Positions 1 through 6,592 of a stretch of 18,297 nt of DNA are shown one piece after another; positions within the stretch are counted from its first letter, which is position 1; the number at the start of each line of letters is the position of its first letter. The notes under the pieces were generated by a model, which saw only the letters and a program-made list of their open reading frames with translations, searched no databases and was not told the DNA's origin. Source of the DNA: Dysgonamonadaceae bacterium (GTDB taxonomy: Bacteria; Bacteroidota; Bacteroidia; Bacteroidales; Azobacteroidaceae); contig JAIRKG010000070.1 in NCBI GenBank assembly GCA_031260235.1, positions 1-18,297 on the forward strand, given 5' to 3'. Made by a program: the position numbers and the translations under genes.

Positions 1-838
1 CGCGGTAGAGAGATGTGTAGAAGACCGTTTTCTCGCTGTCCGTTCCGCCTTCAACGCTGATTTTTCCGAGCGCGCCGTTCCATATCCGCCGTCCTTCGCG
101 GGACACCGCTTCGACGTCGTATCCGGCAATCTCGCCTTCAAGGTTTTTCCTTGCCTGCTCCGTGCTGATGAACGAGACGCCGTATCGAAGTCCCAGCTTC
201 ACCGTGCCTTCCGGACAGGTCAGCACGAGCGTATCGCCCGTCGCCGCGACGGTCTGCACATGCGCCACGTCCGTTTCGGCATGGAAATAGACTTTTGTAT
301 CCCTGTCGACGGGCTGAAAGCCGCTGACGGCGTTTCCCTCTGTTTTCAGTTCGCCGCCGCGGCTTGCGAAAATCAGGCAGGGCGCGACGTCCGGTGGAAA
401 CGTCAGGCTGTAGACGGCGCTCCGGTGAGACGGCGCATAATCCACGTGCACATCCAGTTCGTCGAGATACACGCTGTAGCGATACGGCGTCACCTTCTCG
501 CGGTCGTAGCCGAGCGACATGTCCGGCAATGCGAAAGGCTCGCTGCCGGAATGAAGGCAGGGCATGAAGTTGAGCGCCGAAGCGCTGCGATGCCGCGTCA
601 CAATCAGCGGCAGCCCGTTCAGGCGATTTCCCGTGAAGTCCGTGCGGACAGGGAAGATGCGCATCATACTGTTCGGAAGATGCACCGTAGGGTACGTCGG
701 CACCAGCATGTGGCTGATGTTCCCGATGTATGGATTCACGTAGTCGACCGGCTCGCGACCGGTTGCGCTTTTCCGGCTGCACGAAGCCGTCAGGAATACC
801 GCTGTCATCAGGGTGAAAAAGATACTTTTTGTTTTCAT
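1..838 (-). CDS. GH92 family alpha-1,2-mannosidase, lipoprotein, N-terminal part (cut by window edge)
   Basis: Reading the minus strand from the ATG at 838 gives an open frame with no stop to the window edge (279 codons; family members usually have 700-800). It starts with a lipoprotein signal peptide: basic start, hydrophobic stretch and lipobox LTASC with the lipidated cysteine at residue 20. The segment VDYVNPYIGN (residues 31-40), followed by a proline-rich VPTYPTVHLPNSM stretch, is typical of the N-terminal galactose-mutarotase-like domain of glycoside hydrolase family 92. The last visible residues (FYTSLYR) also fit the family. GH92 enzymes are calcium-dependent exo-alpha-mannosidases that trim host or yeast N-glycans; a lipoprotein would sit in the periplasm or outer membrane. 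The catalytic (alpha/alpha)6 domain lies outside the window, so activity cannot be judged. It starts 25 bases after tadA on the same strand and is probably cotranscribed. Confidence 0.86.
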   Translation of the reverse strand, partial: MKTKSIFFTLMTAVFLTASCSRKSATGREPVDYVNPYIGNISHMLVPTYPTVHLPNSMMRIFPVRTDFTGNRLNGLPLIVTRHRSASALNFMPCLHSGSEPFALPDMSLGYDREKVTPYRYSVYLDELDVHVDYAPSHRSAVYSLTFPPDVAPCLIFASRGGELKTEGNAVSGFQPVDRDTKVYFHAETDVAHVQTVAATGDTLVLTCPEGTVKLGLRYGVSFISTEQARKNLEGEIAGYDVEAVSREGRRIWNGALGKISVEGGTDSEKTVFYTSLYR

Positions 839-863
839 TTGCGTGTTATATTGAAAAATCCGT

Positions 864-1304
864 TTATCGTCTGTTTCTGAAAAATGCCCTCATCTCTTCG
901 GTGCATTCGTTTTCGAGAATGCCCGTCCTGACGGACGTTTTGGGATGCAGGGCGCCGGCTGCATACCGCCGGAAGCCTTTTTTTTCGTCCGGCGCGCCAT
1001 ACACGAGCGTTCCTGTTTGCGCCCACGCGATGGCTCCGGCGCACATCACGCAAGGCTCGACCGTCACGTACAGCGTACAGTCGACAAGATATTTGGCGCC
1101 GAGCACGCCGGCTGCCGCCGTGATGGCCAGCATCTCGGCATGAGCCGTCGGGTCGTTCAGCCGTTCGGTCTGATTGTGGGCGCGCGCGATGATGCGCCCG
1201 CTGCATACCACCACCGCCCCGACGGGCACTTCGCCTTCGGCCGCCGCCGCACGCGCCTCGACCAGCGCCTGCCTCATGAAATATTCGTCCGTAAAAGGTA
1301 TCAT
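864..1304 (-). CDS. tadA: tRNA-specific adenosine-34 deaminase
   Basis: A 146-residue zinc-dependent deaminase of the CDA fold. The zinc and catalytic motifs are intact: HAEM with zinc-binding His55 and proton-shuttling Glu57, and PCVMCAGA with Cys85 and Cys88. TadA converts the wobble adenosine of tRNA-Arg(ACG) to inosine so that one tRNA reads CGU, CGC and CGA. Length and the spacing of the two motifs match bacterial TadA, and the overall sequence looks like Bacteroidales TadA proteins. The related guanine and cytosine deaminases share the fold, so a free-base deaminase is the main alternative, though NDPTAHAE and the VYGAPDEKKG segment favour TadA. It lies 22 bases after the small protein at 1327-1551 and is followed by the GH92 gene, which makes a three-gene minus-strand unit. 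Confidence 0.9.
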   Translation of the reverse strand: MIPFTDEYFMRQALVEARAAAAEGEVPVGAVVVCSGRIIARAHNQTERLNDPTAHAEMLAITAAAGVLGAKYLVDCTLYVTVEPCVMCAGAIAWAQTGTLVYGAPDEKKGFRRYAAGALHPKTSVRTGILENECTEEMRAFFRNRR

Positions 1305-1326
1305 ATCTTTATCGCCGATATCTTTA

Positions 1327-1551
1327 TCACCGTCTCATCTCGTTCTCGCTGAACAGTGTCGGATAATCATCTTCCATCACCTTGAGCACGTGCGAAAGAA
1401 TAATGCTTCGATACCAGTTCGACCTGTTCGTAATCCCGTATCTTGACCAGTGCCGCTCTATTGCCTGACGTTCTTCGTCGTTCATCAAAAAAACTGCGCG
1501 ATGCACTCGCGTGCCCTTTGCCGCGGGCGTTGACTTCTGTTGCTTCTTCAT
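1327..1551 (-). CDS. Small basic protein, ribbon-helix-helix-like, function unknown
   Basis: A 74-residue protein. The start at 1551 (MKKQQKS...) is chosen because a TATATTTG -7 promoter motif at 1568-1575 would start transcription about 10 bases upstream, so the longer frame to 1635 would be untranscribed. The N-terminus is lysine-rich. After it, HRAVFLMN could form a beta-strand, DEERQAIERHWSRYGI a helix, and NRSNWYRSIIL a second helix. This is the strand-helix-helix pattern of ribbon-helix-helix DNA-binding proteins such as CopG/MobC types. The C-terminus is acidic (MEDDYPTLFSENE). It is the first gene of the tadA-GH92 unit and diverges from yraN. No specific family is recognised with certainty and a regulatory role is only inferred from the fold pattern. 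There is no toxin next to it, so I do not call it an antitoxin. Confidence 0.6.
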   Translation of the reverse strand: MKKQQKSTPAAKGTRVHRAVFLMNDEERQAIERHWSRYGITNRSNWYRSIILSHVLKVMEDDYPTLFSENEMRR

Positions 1552-1567
1552 GCGAAAATTTTGCGGA

Positions 1568-1575
1568 CAAATATA
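1568..1575 (-). promoter_or_regulatory. Bacteroidota -7 promoter element for the small-protein/tadA/GH92 unit
   Basis: The minus strand reads TATATTTG, a perfect match to the Bacteroidota sigma-ABfr -7 consensus TAnnTTTG, 16 bases before the ATG at 1551. No clear TTTG is seen at the -33 position. It is back to back with the plus-strand motif at 1617-1624. Confidence 0.55.
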
Positions 1576-1616
1576 GAAATTTATTTTATTATATCCGAAG
1601 CCTGCGCAAAAAACCG

Positions 1617-1624
1617 TATATTTG
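1617..1624 (+). promoter_or_regulatory. Bacteroidota -7 promoter element for yraN-birA
   Basis: TATATTTG matches the TAnnTTTG consensus and lies 16 bases before the yraN ATG at 1641. The -33 element is not recognisable. Together with the minus-strand motif it makes a divergent promoter region of about 60 bases. Confidence 0.55.
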
Positions 1625-1640
1625 CTGCAAATCAATAAAG

Positions 1641-2009
1641 ATGAATGAACAGAACATTACAGGAAAAACCGGTGAAGAAGTAGCATGTTCGTACCTGAGG
1701 GTGAACGGATACAGAATCCTGCATACCAACTGGCGTTTTCACCGTTACGAACTGGACATTGTCGCAACGGACGGAAAGGAACTTGTCATTGTGGAAGTAA
1801 AAACGCGCTCGGCAAACTATCTCGTTTCGCCCGAACTGTCTGTCAACAGACAGAAAATAAAACGCATTGCATGTGCGGCGGAAGCCTGTCAGCGCCTGCT
1901 CAAAACGGACTTGCCTATCCGTTTCGACGTGATCTGCCTCATCAGGGAAAAAGATGTATATACGGTGGAATGTCATATCGAAGACGCCTTTTTCGCACCC
2001 GTAAACTGA
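1641..2009 (+). CDS. yraN: YraN family protein (UPF0102), predicted nuclease fold
   Basis: A 122-residue protein with the usual YraN length. Motifs of the PD-(D/E)xK nuclease-like fold are present: Glu12 in GEEVA, Asp39 in ELDIVA, and Glu52-x-Lys54 in VEVKTR. The family is widely conserved in bacteria and is described as putative endonuclease or Holliday-junction-resolvase-related, but its cellular role is not firmly established. The start at 1641 is preferred over upstream in-frame codons because it follows the promoter motif at 1617-1624 and gives the typical start (GKTGEEVACSYL). birA begins 109 bases downstream on the same strand, with a possible short ORF between them. Confidence 0.88.
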   Translation: MNEQNITGKTGEEVACSYLRVNGYRILHTNWRFHRYELDIVATDGKELVIVEVKTRSANYLVSPELSVNRQKIKRIACAAEACQRLLKTDLPIRFDVICLIREKDVYTVECHIEDAFFAPVN

Positions 2010-2033
2010 AACGCCATCTATCTCGAAAGCGAC

Positions 2034-2126
2034 ATGACAGGCGACGGAATCAGACGCTGGATCGAACATTCGTATCGCGAAGCAGTCCGCAAACTGCCCG
2101 AAGAAATCCGCAGGCAGTATGACTGA
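2034..2126 (+). CDS. Possible 30-residue ORF between yraN and birA
   Basis: ATG at 2034 opens a 31-codon frame ending in TGA at 2124-2126. This frame is the continuation of the yraN frame past its stop, and its end overlaps the birA start (ATG at 2119) by 8 bases, an arrangement typical of translational coupling. The predicted peptide is charged and helix-friendly (WIEHSYREAVRKLPEEIRRQYD). I do not recognise a family. It may be a real small protein, a coupling leader for birA, or a decayed remnant. There is no good ribosome-binding site upstream. Confidence 0.35.
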   Translation: MTGDGIRRWIEHSYREAVRKLPEEIRRQYD

Positions 2127-2874
2127 TCACGTAAAAAAACTGCCCGGAATGATTCGTCTGCCGGAAACCGAATCGACCAGCCGCTATCTGGAACAGTTGG
2201 CCGGCGCGGGCGGCGACGTGGCGGACGAAACGCTTGTCGTGGCAGACTTTCAGACGGCGGGACGCGGGCAACCCGGCAACTCGTGGGAATCGGAAGCCGG
2301 CAAGAACCTTACGTTCAGCCTGCTTTTATACCCGAAAAACCTGCGCGCGGGACGGTCTTTCCTGATTGCCGAACTGGCGTCGCTGAGCGTCAGGCATCTG
2401 CTCGACGGTTATATTCGCGGCGTCACGGTCAAATGGCCGAACGACATCTACTGGCGTGACAGAAAAATATGCGGCATACTGATCGAAAACGTCCTGTCAG
2501 GCAAGCGTATTGTCCGTTCCATCATTGGCATCGGGCTGAACGTCAACCAGGACACATTCCTGTCCGACGCATCTGCCCCCGTTTCTCTCAAGCAGATCAC
2601 CGGCCGTTCGCATGACAGGATACGGCTGCTGGAAGAGTTTCGCGCCGGTTTTCACCGTCTCCGGCAACGGCTCGAATCCGGCGCGCATGTCGACGAACTT
2701 CACCGCGAGTATATGTCGGCGCTCTACCGGCGCGAGGGTTATTTTGCGTATCGCGACAGAAACGGCTGTTTTGAGGCGCGCATCCATCATATCGAACCGT
2801 CCGGCCATCTGATTCTCGCACGGAAAGACGGCACGCTCTCGCGCTATACTTTCAAAGAAGTTGCCTGTTTATAA
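2119..2874 (+). CDS. birA: Biotin--[acetyl-CoA-carboxylase] ligase, without DNA-binding domain
   Basis: A 251-residue biotin protein ligase that activates biotin to biotinyl-AMP and transfers it to the lysine of biotin carboxyl carrier proteins. Visible motifs are TESTS (17-21), the biotinyl-AMP loop GRGQPGNSW (48-56), KWPNDI (105-110) and KICGILIEN (116-124), then GIGLNVNQ (137-144), with the small C-terminal SH3-like domain at the end. The N-terminal winged helix of E. coli BirA is missing, so this is the monofunctional type usual in Bacteroidota, and it is not expected to repress a bio operon. The start overlaps the end of the short ORF at 2034-2126. pyrH follows 51 bases later with its own promoter motif. 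Confidence 0.92.
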   Translation: MTDHVKKLPGMIRLPETESTSRYLEQLAGAGGDVADETLVVADFQTAGRGQPGNSWESEAGKNLTFSLLLYPKNLRAGRSFLIAELASLSVRHLLDGYIRGVTVKWPNDIYWRDRKICGILIENVLSGKRIVRSIIGIGLNVNQDTFLSDASAPVSLKQITGRSHDRIRLLEEFRAGFHRLRQRLESGAHVDELHREYMSALYRREGYFAYRDRNGCFEARIHHIEPSGHLILARKDGTLSRYTFKEVACL

Positions 2875-2896
2875 TCCTTTATTGACGCTTTTCCGG

Positions 2897-2904
2897 TATA
2901 TTTG
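2897..2904 (+). promoter_or_regulatory. Bacteroidota -7 promoter element for pyrH
   Basis: TATATTTG lies between birA and pyrH, 21 bases before the ATG at 2926. It suggests pyrH can be transcribed independently of birA. It also argues against the alternative start at 2902, which lies inside this motif. Confidence 0.55.
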
Positions 2905-2925
2905 CAGACAAAAGATGAAAAGTTT

Positions 2926-3636
2926 ATGAATAAATACAAACGCATTCTGCTTAAATTGAGCGGCGAATCGCTCATGGGAGGCCAGCGGTACGGAATAGAC
3001 GGAACCCGGCTGCACGAATACGCCGTCCAGATCAGGGAAATCGCCGAAACGGGCGTACAGATAGGGATTGTCATCGGCGGCGGCAATATTTTTCGCGGCC
3101 TCGGCGGCGTCGCCAAAGGCTTCGACCGCGTCAGGGGCGACCAGATGGGTATGCTGGCTACGGTAATCAACAGCCTGGCGCTCAACTCGGCGCTGAGTGC
3201 GGAGGGAATGAAATCGACTGTGTTGACAGCCCTCCGCATGGAACCGATAGGCGAATACTACAGCAAGTGGCGCGCCATCGAACTGATGCGGCAGGGACAC
3301 GCCGTCATCATCGCGGGCGGAACGGGAAATCCGTTTTTCACGACCGACACCGCCTCGTGTCTCCGCGCCATCGAGACCGAAGCCGATGTGATGCTGAAAG
3401 GCACGCGGGTAGACGGTATCTATACGGCTGACCCCGAAAAAGACCCGACGGCCGTAAAATTTGATGAAATCACATTCGATGAAGTGTATGCCAGAGGACT
3501 GAAAATAATGGACCTGACGGCGATAACAATGTGCAGGGAGAACCGTCTGCCGCTGATCGTGTTCGACATGGATACCGCGGGCAACCTGAAGAAGGCGGTA
3601 TGCGGAGAAAATATCGGAACAATTGTGCACGAATAG
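2926..3636 (+). CDS. pyrH: UMP kinase
   Basis: A 236-residue hexameric amino-acid-kinase-fold enzyme that phosphorylates UMP to UDP with ATP, an essential step in pyrimidine nucleotide synthesis. Motifs are KLSGE (10-14), GGGNIFRG (51-58), the UMP-binding segment GTGNPFFTTD (132-141), GIYTADP (164-170) and the end segment AVCGENIGTIV. Length is normal for bacterial PyrH. The start at 2926 gives the usual MNKYKRILLKLSGE. In many bacteria pyrH is followed by frr (ribosome recycling factor). Here the next gene is a tRNA-Leu, and no frr is present in the window. Base composition is GC-rich (about 62% in a sampled line), clearly above folC on the other side of the tRNA. Confidence 0.95.
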   Translation: MNKYKRILLKLSGESLMGGQRYGIDGTRLHEYAVQIREIAETGVQIGIVIGGGNIFRGLGGVAKGFDRVRGDQMGMLATVINSLALNSALSAEGMKSTVLTALRMEPIGEYYSKWRAIELMRQGHAVIIAGGTGNPFFTTDTASCLRAIETEADVMLKGTRVDGIYTADPEKDPTAVKFDEITFDEVYARGLKIMDLTAITMCRENRLPLIVFDMDTAGNLKKAVCGENIGTIVHE

Positions 3637-3658
3637 TCGCGATTAAATTGATTCTTGC

Positions 3659-3666
3659 TATCTTTG
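3659..3666 (+). promoter_or_regulatory. Bacteroidota -7 promoter element for tRNA-Leu and folC
   Basis: TATCTTTG matches TAnnTTTG and ends 9 bases before the first base of the tRNA, so the primary transcript would begin only a few bases upstream of the mature 5' end. It probably also drives folC. Confidence 0.5.
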
Positions 3667-3675
3667 TGCCGCTTT

Positions 3676-3757
3676 GCGGCTGTGGTGTAACTGGTAGCCA
3701 CGCCAGACTTAGGATCTGGTGCCGAAAGGCGTGGGGGTTCGAGTCCCTTCGGGCGCA
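3676..3757 (+). tRNA. tRNA-Leu (anticodon UAG)
   Basis: An 82-base class II tRNA that folds by hand. The D stem is GTG/CAC, the anticodon stem CCAGA/TCTGG, and the loop CTTAGGA has anticodon TAG at 3710-3712, which reads CUN leucine codons. The long variable arm GCC-GAAA-GGC is typical of tRNA-Leu. The T arm is GGGGG-TTCGAGT-CCCTT and the discriminator A is at 3757. The CCA end is not encoded. The acceptor pairs GCGGCTG with CGGGCGC, leaving a G-G mismatch at positions 4 and 69 (3679 and 3753) plus one wobble, and the T stem has two G-U pairs. These weaken the fold but do not break it. The gene sits exactly where base composition changes, and folC starts 9 bases later. Confidence 0.88.
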
Positions 3758-3766
3758 CTTCCTGTT

Positions 3767-4999
3767 ATGACATACGACGAAACTATTAAGTATTTATACG
3801 ACAATGCGCCCATGTTCCAAAAAGTGGGCGCATCTGCTTATAAGGAGGGGATGGAAAATTCGTTCCTTATAGATGAATATCTGCGCTATCCACACAAGCA
3901 ATACAAGACGATACATGTTGCCGGAACAAATGGGAAAGGCTCTGTTTGCCACCTGCTGGCTTCTATTTTGCAGGAAGCCGGTTATAAAACTGCGCTTTAT
4001 ACATCTCCGCATTTGCTTGATTTCAGGGAAAGAATAAAGGTTGACGGCAAGGTGATTGATAAAGATTATATTGTTCGCTTTATCGCGGAGCATAAAGATT
4101 TCTTCGAGTCAATTCAGCCGTCTTTTTTTGAGATAACTACCGGAATGGCATTTGCATATTTTGCGCATCAGGCGGTAGATGTAGCGGTTATTGAGGTCGG
4201 ACTGGGCGGACGATTGGACTGTACGAATGTGATTACTCCGGTTTTAAGCGTTATTACGAATATCAGTTTTGATCATACCAGTCTGTTGGGGAATACTTTG
4301 CAGGCGATTGCCGGAGAAAAAGCGGGGATTATTAAGCAGGGCGTTCCGGTGGTTATCGGGGAGGCAGAAGGAGAGGTCAGGGAAGTGTTTGAGCGGGCAA
4401 GGCAAAAGGTACAGGGAAAAAGGTTTTTGTTTGCGCAGGACATTCCCAAGACAGTTGATGTTGTTTCTCCTTTACAAGGGCTTGCGCAGGAAAGGAATAC
4501 GGCTACCGTATTGTGTGCGTTGGATATTCTGAAAGATGTATTTGCAATTCCGAACCATGCAATAGCGAAAGGCTTTGCCGGCGTGATTGAAAATACGGGA
4601 TTGGCGGGACGTTGGCAGGTGGTGCGGAAACATCCGAAAATTGTGCTGGATACGGGACACAATGCCGGCGGAATGGCATATAATATCCGGCAACTTCAAT
4701 CGGAAAAGTATGATGTTTTGCATATTGTTTTCGGGATGGTTAATGACAAGGATATTTCTTCTGTTCTCAGGCTTTTACCTGCAAATGCAACGTATTATTT
4801 CACGCAGGCTGATATTCCAAGGGCTTTGGATGCGCAGTTGCTGGCGGAACAGGCGGGACAATTCGGACTAACGGGAGATGTTTTCCGTTCGGTTGCCGGC
4901 GCTTTTAGAGCAGCAAAGGAACGTGCAAAAAGAAATGATTTTATATTTGTAGGCGGCAGTACGTTTGTTGTGGCGGAAGCGTTGAAAACAATAGTATAA
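3767..4999 (+). CDS. folC: Folylpolyglutamate synthase / dihydrofolate synthase
   Basis: A 410-residue Mur-ligase-like enzyme that adds glutamate to dihydropteroate and to reduced folates in the cytoplasm. Motifs are the P-loop GTNGKGSV (53-60), SPHLLDFRERI (80-90), the omega-loop region EVGLGGRLDCTN (143-154), ISFDH (166-170) and GEKAGIIK (183-190). Length fits the family. The start at 3767 (MTYDETIKYLYDNAPMFQ) matches the usual Bacteroidales beginning. The longer frame from 3719 would translate half of the tRNA and is rejected. Only 9 bases separate it from tRNA-Leu, so its ribosome-binding window lies within the tRNA's 3' half. It is far less GC-rich (about 43% in a sampled line) than the genes before it. 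The aminopeptidase gene follows after 17 bases. Confidence 0.95.
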   Translation: MTYDETIKYLYDNAPMFQKVGASAYKEGMENSFLIDEYLRYPHKQYKTIHVAGTNGKGSVCHLLASILQEAGYKTALYTSPHLLDFRERIKVDGKVIDKDYIVRFIAEHKDFFESIQPSFFEITTGMAFAYFAHQAVDVAVIEVGLGGRLDCTNVITPVLSVITNISFDHTSLLGNTLQAIAGEKAGIIKQGVPVVIGEAEGEVREVFERARQKVQGKRFLFAQDIPKTVDVVSPLQGLAQERNTATVLCALDILKDVFAIPNHAIAKGFAGVIENTGLAGRWQVVRKHPKIVLDTGHNAGGMAYNIRQLQSEKYDVLHIVFGMVNDKDISSVLRLLPANATYYFTQADIPRALDAQLLAEQAGQFGLTGDVFRSVAGAFRAAKERAKRNDFIFVGGSTFVVAEALKTIV

Positions 5000-5016
5000 T
5001 ATATAAGGAAAAGAAT

Positions 5017-6420
5017 ATGTTTACAAAAGAAATTTACATCAAAAGGCGCGAAGAGTTGAAGCAGTCGGTGAAATCCGGCATTATTCTTCTGCTGGGAAAC
5101 GGCGAAGCGCCCATGAACTACGACGGGAATACCTGCGATTTCCGCCAGGACAGTTCCTTTATTTATTACGCAGGTCTTGATACGCCGGATTTGGCTTATA
5201 TTCTCGACATTGACCAAAATAAAGAGTATCTGCTGGGCGATGAATTGACTATCGACGATGTTGTTTGGATGGGCAACTTCCCTTCGCTCAAAGAACGCGC
5301 GGCTGAGGCAGGGATCAATACTGTCCTCCCTTTTTCCCAATTGTCGTCTCTGGTTGGAGTCGCTATGAAGTCCGGCCGCACTGTTCATTATTTGAAACCG
5401 TATCGTTACCGGAATAAATTGTTATTAAGTGAATTATTAGGCAAACAGATTGATTCGCTCGCGGCGGATTTTTCGCTTGAACTGACACGTACAATTATTC
5501 GGATGCGCCTCATTAAGTCTAACGAGGAGCTGGTAGAACTGGAAGACGCGGGCAAAACAGGGTATGCGATGCACATTGTTGCTATGAAAATGTGTCGGCA
5601 GGGCGTGTCTGAGCGCGAAATTGCGGGGATGATTGAAGGTCTGGCAATTTCAAAGGGCAACCGCGTTTCTTTTCCGACTATATTGTCGATGAACGGACAG
5701 ACGCTTCACAATCACGATCATAGCGGCATCCTGCAAAAGGGGCGTTTGATGTTGTGCGACGCCGGCGCGGAAAACCTGAACTATTACGCTTCCGATTTTA
5801 CGCGCACAACTGCCGTCGGCGGCGAATACAGCGAACAGCAGAAGGAAATTCACAACATTGTCCTGAAAGCCTTGAACGATTCGATAGATATGGCGAAGCC
5901 GGGCGTTGCCTATAAAACCGTAAACCGAAACGCTTACCGCGTGATATTCGAGGGCTTGCGCGAACTTGGACTGACGAAGGGCGATACGGAAGAGGCGCTT
6001 GAAGCCGGCGCTCCTGCGCTGTTTATGCCGCATGGCTTGGGACACGCTCTGGGACTGGACGTTCACGATATGGAGGATTTGGGAGAGACGCTTACGGGTT
6101 ACGACGATAGAATTAAGCGCGATACGCTGTTCGGATACAGGAGTTTGCGCTTCGGCAAACACCTCGAACCCGGACTTGTGCTGACCGTCGAGCCGGGCAT
6201 TTACTTTATTCCGCAACTGATTGAAAAATGGAAAGCCGAGAAAACCAATGCCGATTTTATTCGGTTTGATACGTTGAAAAACTACTGCAATTTTGGCGGC
6301 ATCCGGTTGGAAGACGATATTGTGATTACTCCCCAGGGTTGCCGACCGGTTTATGAAAAGCGGCTGCCGGTTACGGTTGAGGAAATTCGGGCGGCAGTGA
6401 ATAATGAACGTATTAACTAA
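5017..6420 (+). CDS. pepP: M24 family Xaa-Pro aminopeptidase (aminopeptidase P type)
   Basis: A 467-residue metallopeptidase that removes an N-terminal residue preceding proline. It has the aminopeptidase P N-terminal domain (about 1-165, with YDGNTCDFRQDSSFIYYAGL) and the pita-bread catalytic domain. The five dinuclear metal ligands can be placed at Asp248 (CDAGAE), Asp260 (SDFTRT), His343 (MPHGLGH), Glu392 (VEPGIY) and Glu432 (IRLEDD). The spacing between the two aspartates is one residue longer than in E. coli PepP. No signal peptide is seen, so it is cytoplasmic. It lies 17 bases after folC with an AAGGAAAAG stretch upstream and is probably in the same transcript. The symbol is given by similarity; pepQ-type prolidases lack this N-terminal domain. 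Confidence 0.9.
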   Translation: MFTKEIYIKRREELKQSVKSGIILLLGNGEAPMNYDGNTCDFRQDSSFIYYAGLDTPDLAYILDIDQNKEYLLGDELTIDDVVWMGNFPSLKERAAEAGINTVLPFSQLSSLVGVAMKSGRTVHYLKPYRYRNKLLLSELLGKQIDSLAADFSLELTRTIIRMRLIKSNEELVELEDAGKTGYAMHIVAMKMCRQGVSEREIAGMIEGLAISKGNRVSFPTILSMNGQTLHNHDHSGILQKGRLMLCDAGAENLNYYASDFTRTTAVGGEYSEQQKEIHNIVLKALNDSIDMAKPGVAYKTVNRNAYRVIFEGLRELGLTKGDTEEALEAGAPALFMPHGLGHALGLDVHDMEDLGETLTGYDDRIKRDTLFGYRSLRFGKHLEPGLVLTVEPGIYFIPQLIEKWKAEKTNADFIRFDTLKNYCNFGGIRLEDDIVITPQGCRPVYEKRLPVTVEEIRAAVNNERIN

Positions 6421-6458
6421 AAATATAAGGGATATGGAATTAATATCAATTATCTTTG

Positions 6459-6530
6459 TACCCTCGCTGGGAATCGAACCCAAATTTATTGTTTAGGAAA
6501 CAACCGTTCTATCCATTGAACTACAAGGGC
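6459..6530 (-). tRNA. tRNA-Arg (anticodon CCU)
   Basis: A 72-base class I tRNA on the minus strand, folded by hand. The acceptor is GCCCTTG/CGAGGGT, the D stem GTTC/GAAC with a short loop, and the anticodon stem GTTGT/ACAAT. The loop TTCCTAA has anticodon CCT (6495-6497 on the plus strand), which reads AGG. The T arm is TTGGG-TTCGATT-CCCAG, the discriminator is A, and CCA is not encoded. The first acceptor pair is G-U rather than G-C, which is unusual but tolerable. It is convergent with the aminopeptidase gene and diverges from sufE across a palindromic repeat. Confidence 0.88.
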
Positions 6531-6547
6531 GCTCCTTTTTCGGCTTA

Positions 6548-6555
6548 CAAAAGTA
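6548..6555 (-). promoter_or_regulatory. Bacteroidota -7 promoter element for tRNA-Arg
   Basis: The minus strand reads TACTTTTG (TAnnTTTG), 17 bases before the tRNA 5' end at 6530. Confidence 0.45.
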
Positions 6556-6592
6556 ATACATTTATTCAAGGAAATAAAATTATAGTATTTCC

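Noticed and set aside
138..782. Long minus-strand open frame over the window start
   Set aside because: It is a different frame of the GH92 gene; the GH92 frame starting at 838 gives a signal peptide and clear family motifs, while this one is arginine-rich and unlike any family.
260..1446. Several plus-strand open frames opposite GH92 and tadA
   Set aside because: High GC content creates long antisense frames; the minus-strand proteins have intact motifs and the plus-strand translations are low in hydrophobic structure and match nothing.
1327..1551. Antitoxin of a toxin-antitoxin pair
   Set aside because: Although RHH-like, it has no toxin-like partner next to it; tadA follows.
1443..1640. 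Upstream extension of the yraN frame
   Set aside because: It would cross the divergent promoter region and the RHH-like gene; the start at 1641 fits family length and promoter position.
3668..3680. GCCGC-TTT-GCGGC hairpin as a pyrH terminator
   Set aside because: Its right arm is the tRNA acceptor strand and there is no T-run; the transcription start of the tRNA probably lies within it.
3719..3766. Upstream start for folC
   Set aside because: These codons lie inside tRNA-Leu; the start at 3767 gives the normal N-terminus.
4999..6420. Methionine aminopeptidase or prolidase for the M24 gene
   Set aside because: The long N-terminal aminopeptidase P domain and total length of 467 residues fit the Xaa-Pro aminopeptidase group better.
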